From: Nitrososphaerales archaeon TH1177
GTDB taxonomy: Archaea; Thermoproteota; Nitrososphaeria; Nitrososphaerales; Nitrososphaeraceae
NCBI GenBank assembly: GCA_014523515.1
Contig: JAATVJ010000380.1
Location: 1 to 5,563 of the forward strand
Length of the DNA: 5,563 bases
Direction of reading: 5' to 3'
The translations under genes were made by a program, and so were the position numbers. Below the pieces are notes generated by a model. It had not been told where the DNA came from and did not search any database. It saw nothing but the letters and a program-made list of their open reading frames with translations. Of the stretch, positions 5,408 through 5,563 are shown piece by piece; within the stretch, counting starts at the first letter, position 1; every line of letters begins with the position of its first letter.

Positions 5408-5563
5408 TTATGCATTAGAAACTGAATTTGATTCTAATTTTTGTTTTACTGTTTGAGCAGCTTGTTGCAAACCATGTTGTATTTTATTTTTTGCTTGATC
5501 TCCAGAAAGAAAATTAGCAATTTTTCCTGTTGTAGGAAATTCGTAGTCTATCTCATGTCTTAC
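5408..5563 (-). CDS. C-terminal end of a probable SRPBCC/polyketide-cyclase-like protein, partial
   Basis: An open minus-strand frame enters at the right edge and ends at TAA (5408-5410), giving 51 C-terminal residues beginning VRHEIDYEFPTTGKIANFL. The pattern of a beta strand with a Y-E/D-x-P turn, G-K-I/L-x-x-F/L, and then a long amphipathic Gln/Lys-rich helix (QHGLQQAAQTVKQKLE) is what I would expect at the end of SRPBCC (START-like) ligand-binding proteins. The assignment is tentative because the core lies outside the window. The absence of stops, the normal codon use and the short gap to the VOC gene support a real gene, possibly in one operon with it. Confidence 0.6.
   Translation of the reverse strand, partial: VRHEIDYEFPTTGKIANFLSGDQAKNKIQHGLQQAAQTVKQKLESNSVSNA

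Overview
The window looks like a chromosomal piece of an AT-rich archaeon, most likely an ammonia-oxidising member of the Thaumarchaeota/Nitrososphaeria (Nitrososphaera or Nitrosocosmicus type). This is an inference. It rests on TATA-like boxes about 22-25 bases before start codons with no consistent Shine-Dalgarno sites (leaderless transcripts), long AT-rich intergenic stretches, pyrimidine-tract ends, and the gene mix: class III nucleotide cyclase, VOC and SRPBCC-like proteins, archaeal-looking class I photolyase. No rRNA or complete tRNA is present to settle the lineage.

Layout. (1) Positions 1-722, plus strand: the 3' part of a two-domain thiosulfate sulfurtransferase, cut by the left edge. 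(2) 723-1487: a non-coding stretch with one copy of a tRNA-3'-half-like repeat and several inverted repeats. (3) 1488-2443, minus strand: a tiny two-helix membrane protein followed by a soluble class III nucleotide cyclase, probably one transcript. (4) 2444-2719: a divergent promoter region with a nested inverted repeat. (5) 2720-4323, plus strand: a class I DNA photolyase gene broken by two nonsense codons and one frameshift in an A8 run. It is visible as three open pieces that rejoin into one protein of about 534 residues. (6) 4324-4978: a second non-coding stretch with another inverted repeat and the second copy of the tRNA-like repeat. (7) 4979-5563, minus strand: a VOC-fold (glyoxalase-like) protein with a TTG start, preceded by the C-terminus of a probable SRPBCC-type protein cut by the right edge.

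The genes do not form an obvious pathway. The main biological story is decay of a light-dependent DNA repair gene in an accessory-looking segment that also carries a cyclase/membrane-protein pair and is bracketed by two near-identical tRNA-like fragments 3556 bp apart. That bracket could mark an old integration event or be a dispersed tRNA-derived repeat. No integrase or transposase is seen. I found no convincing novel multi-gene system.
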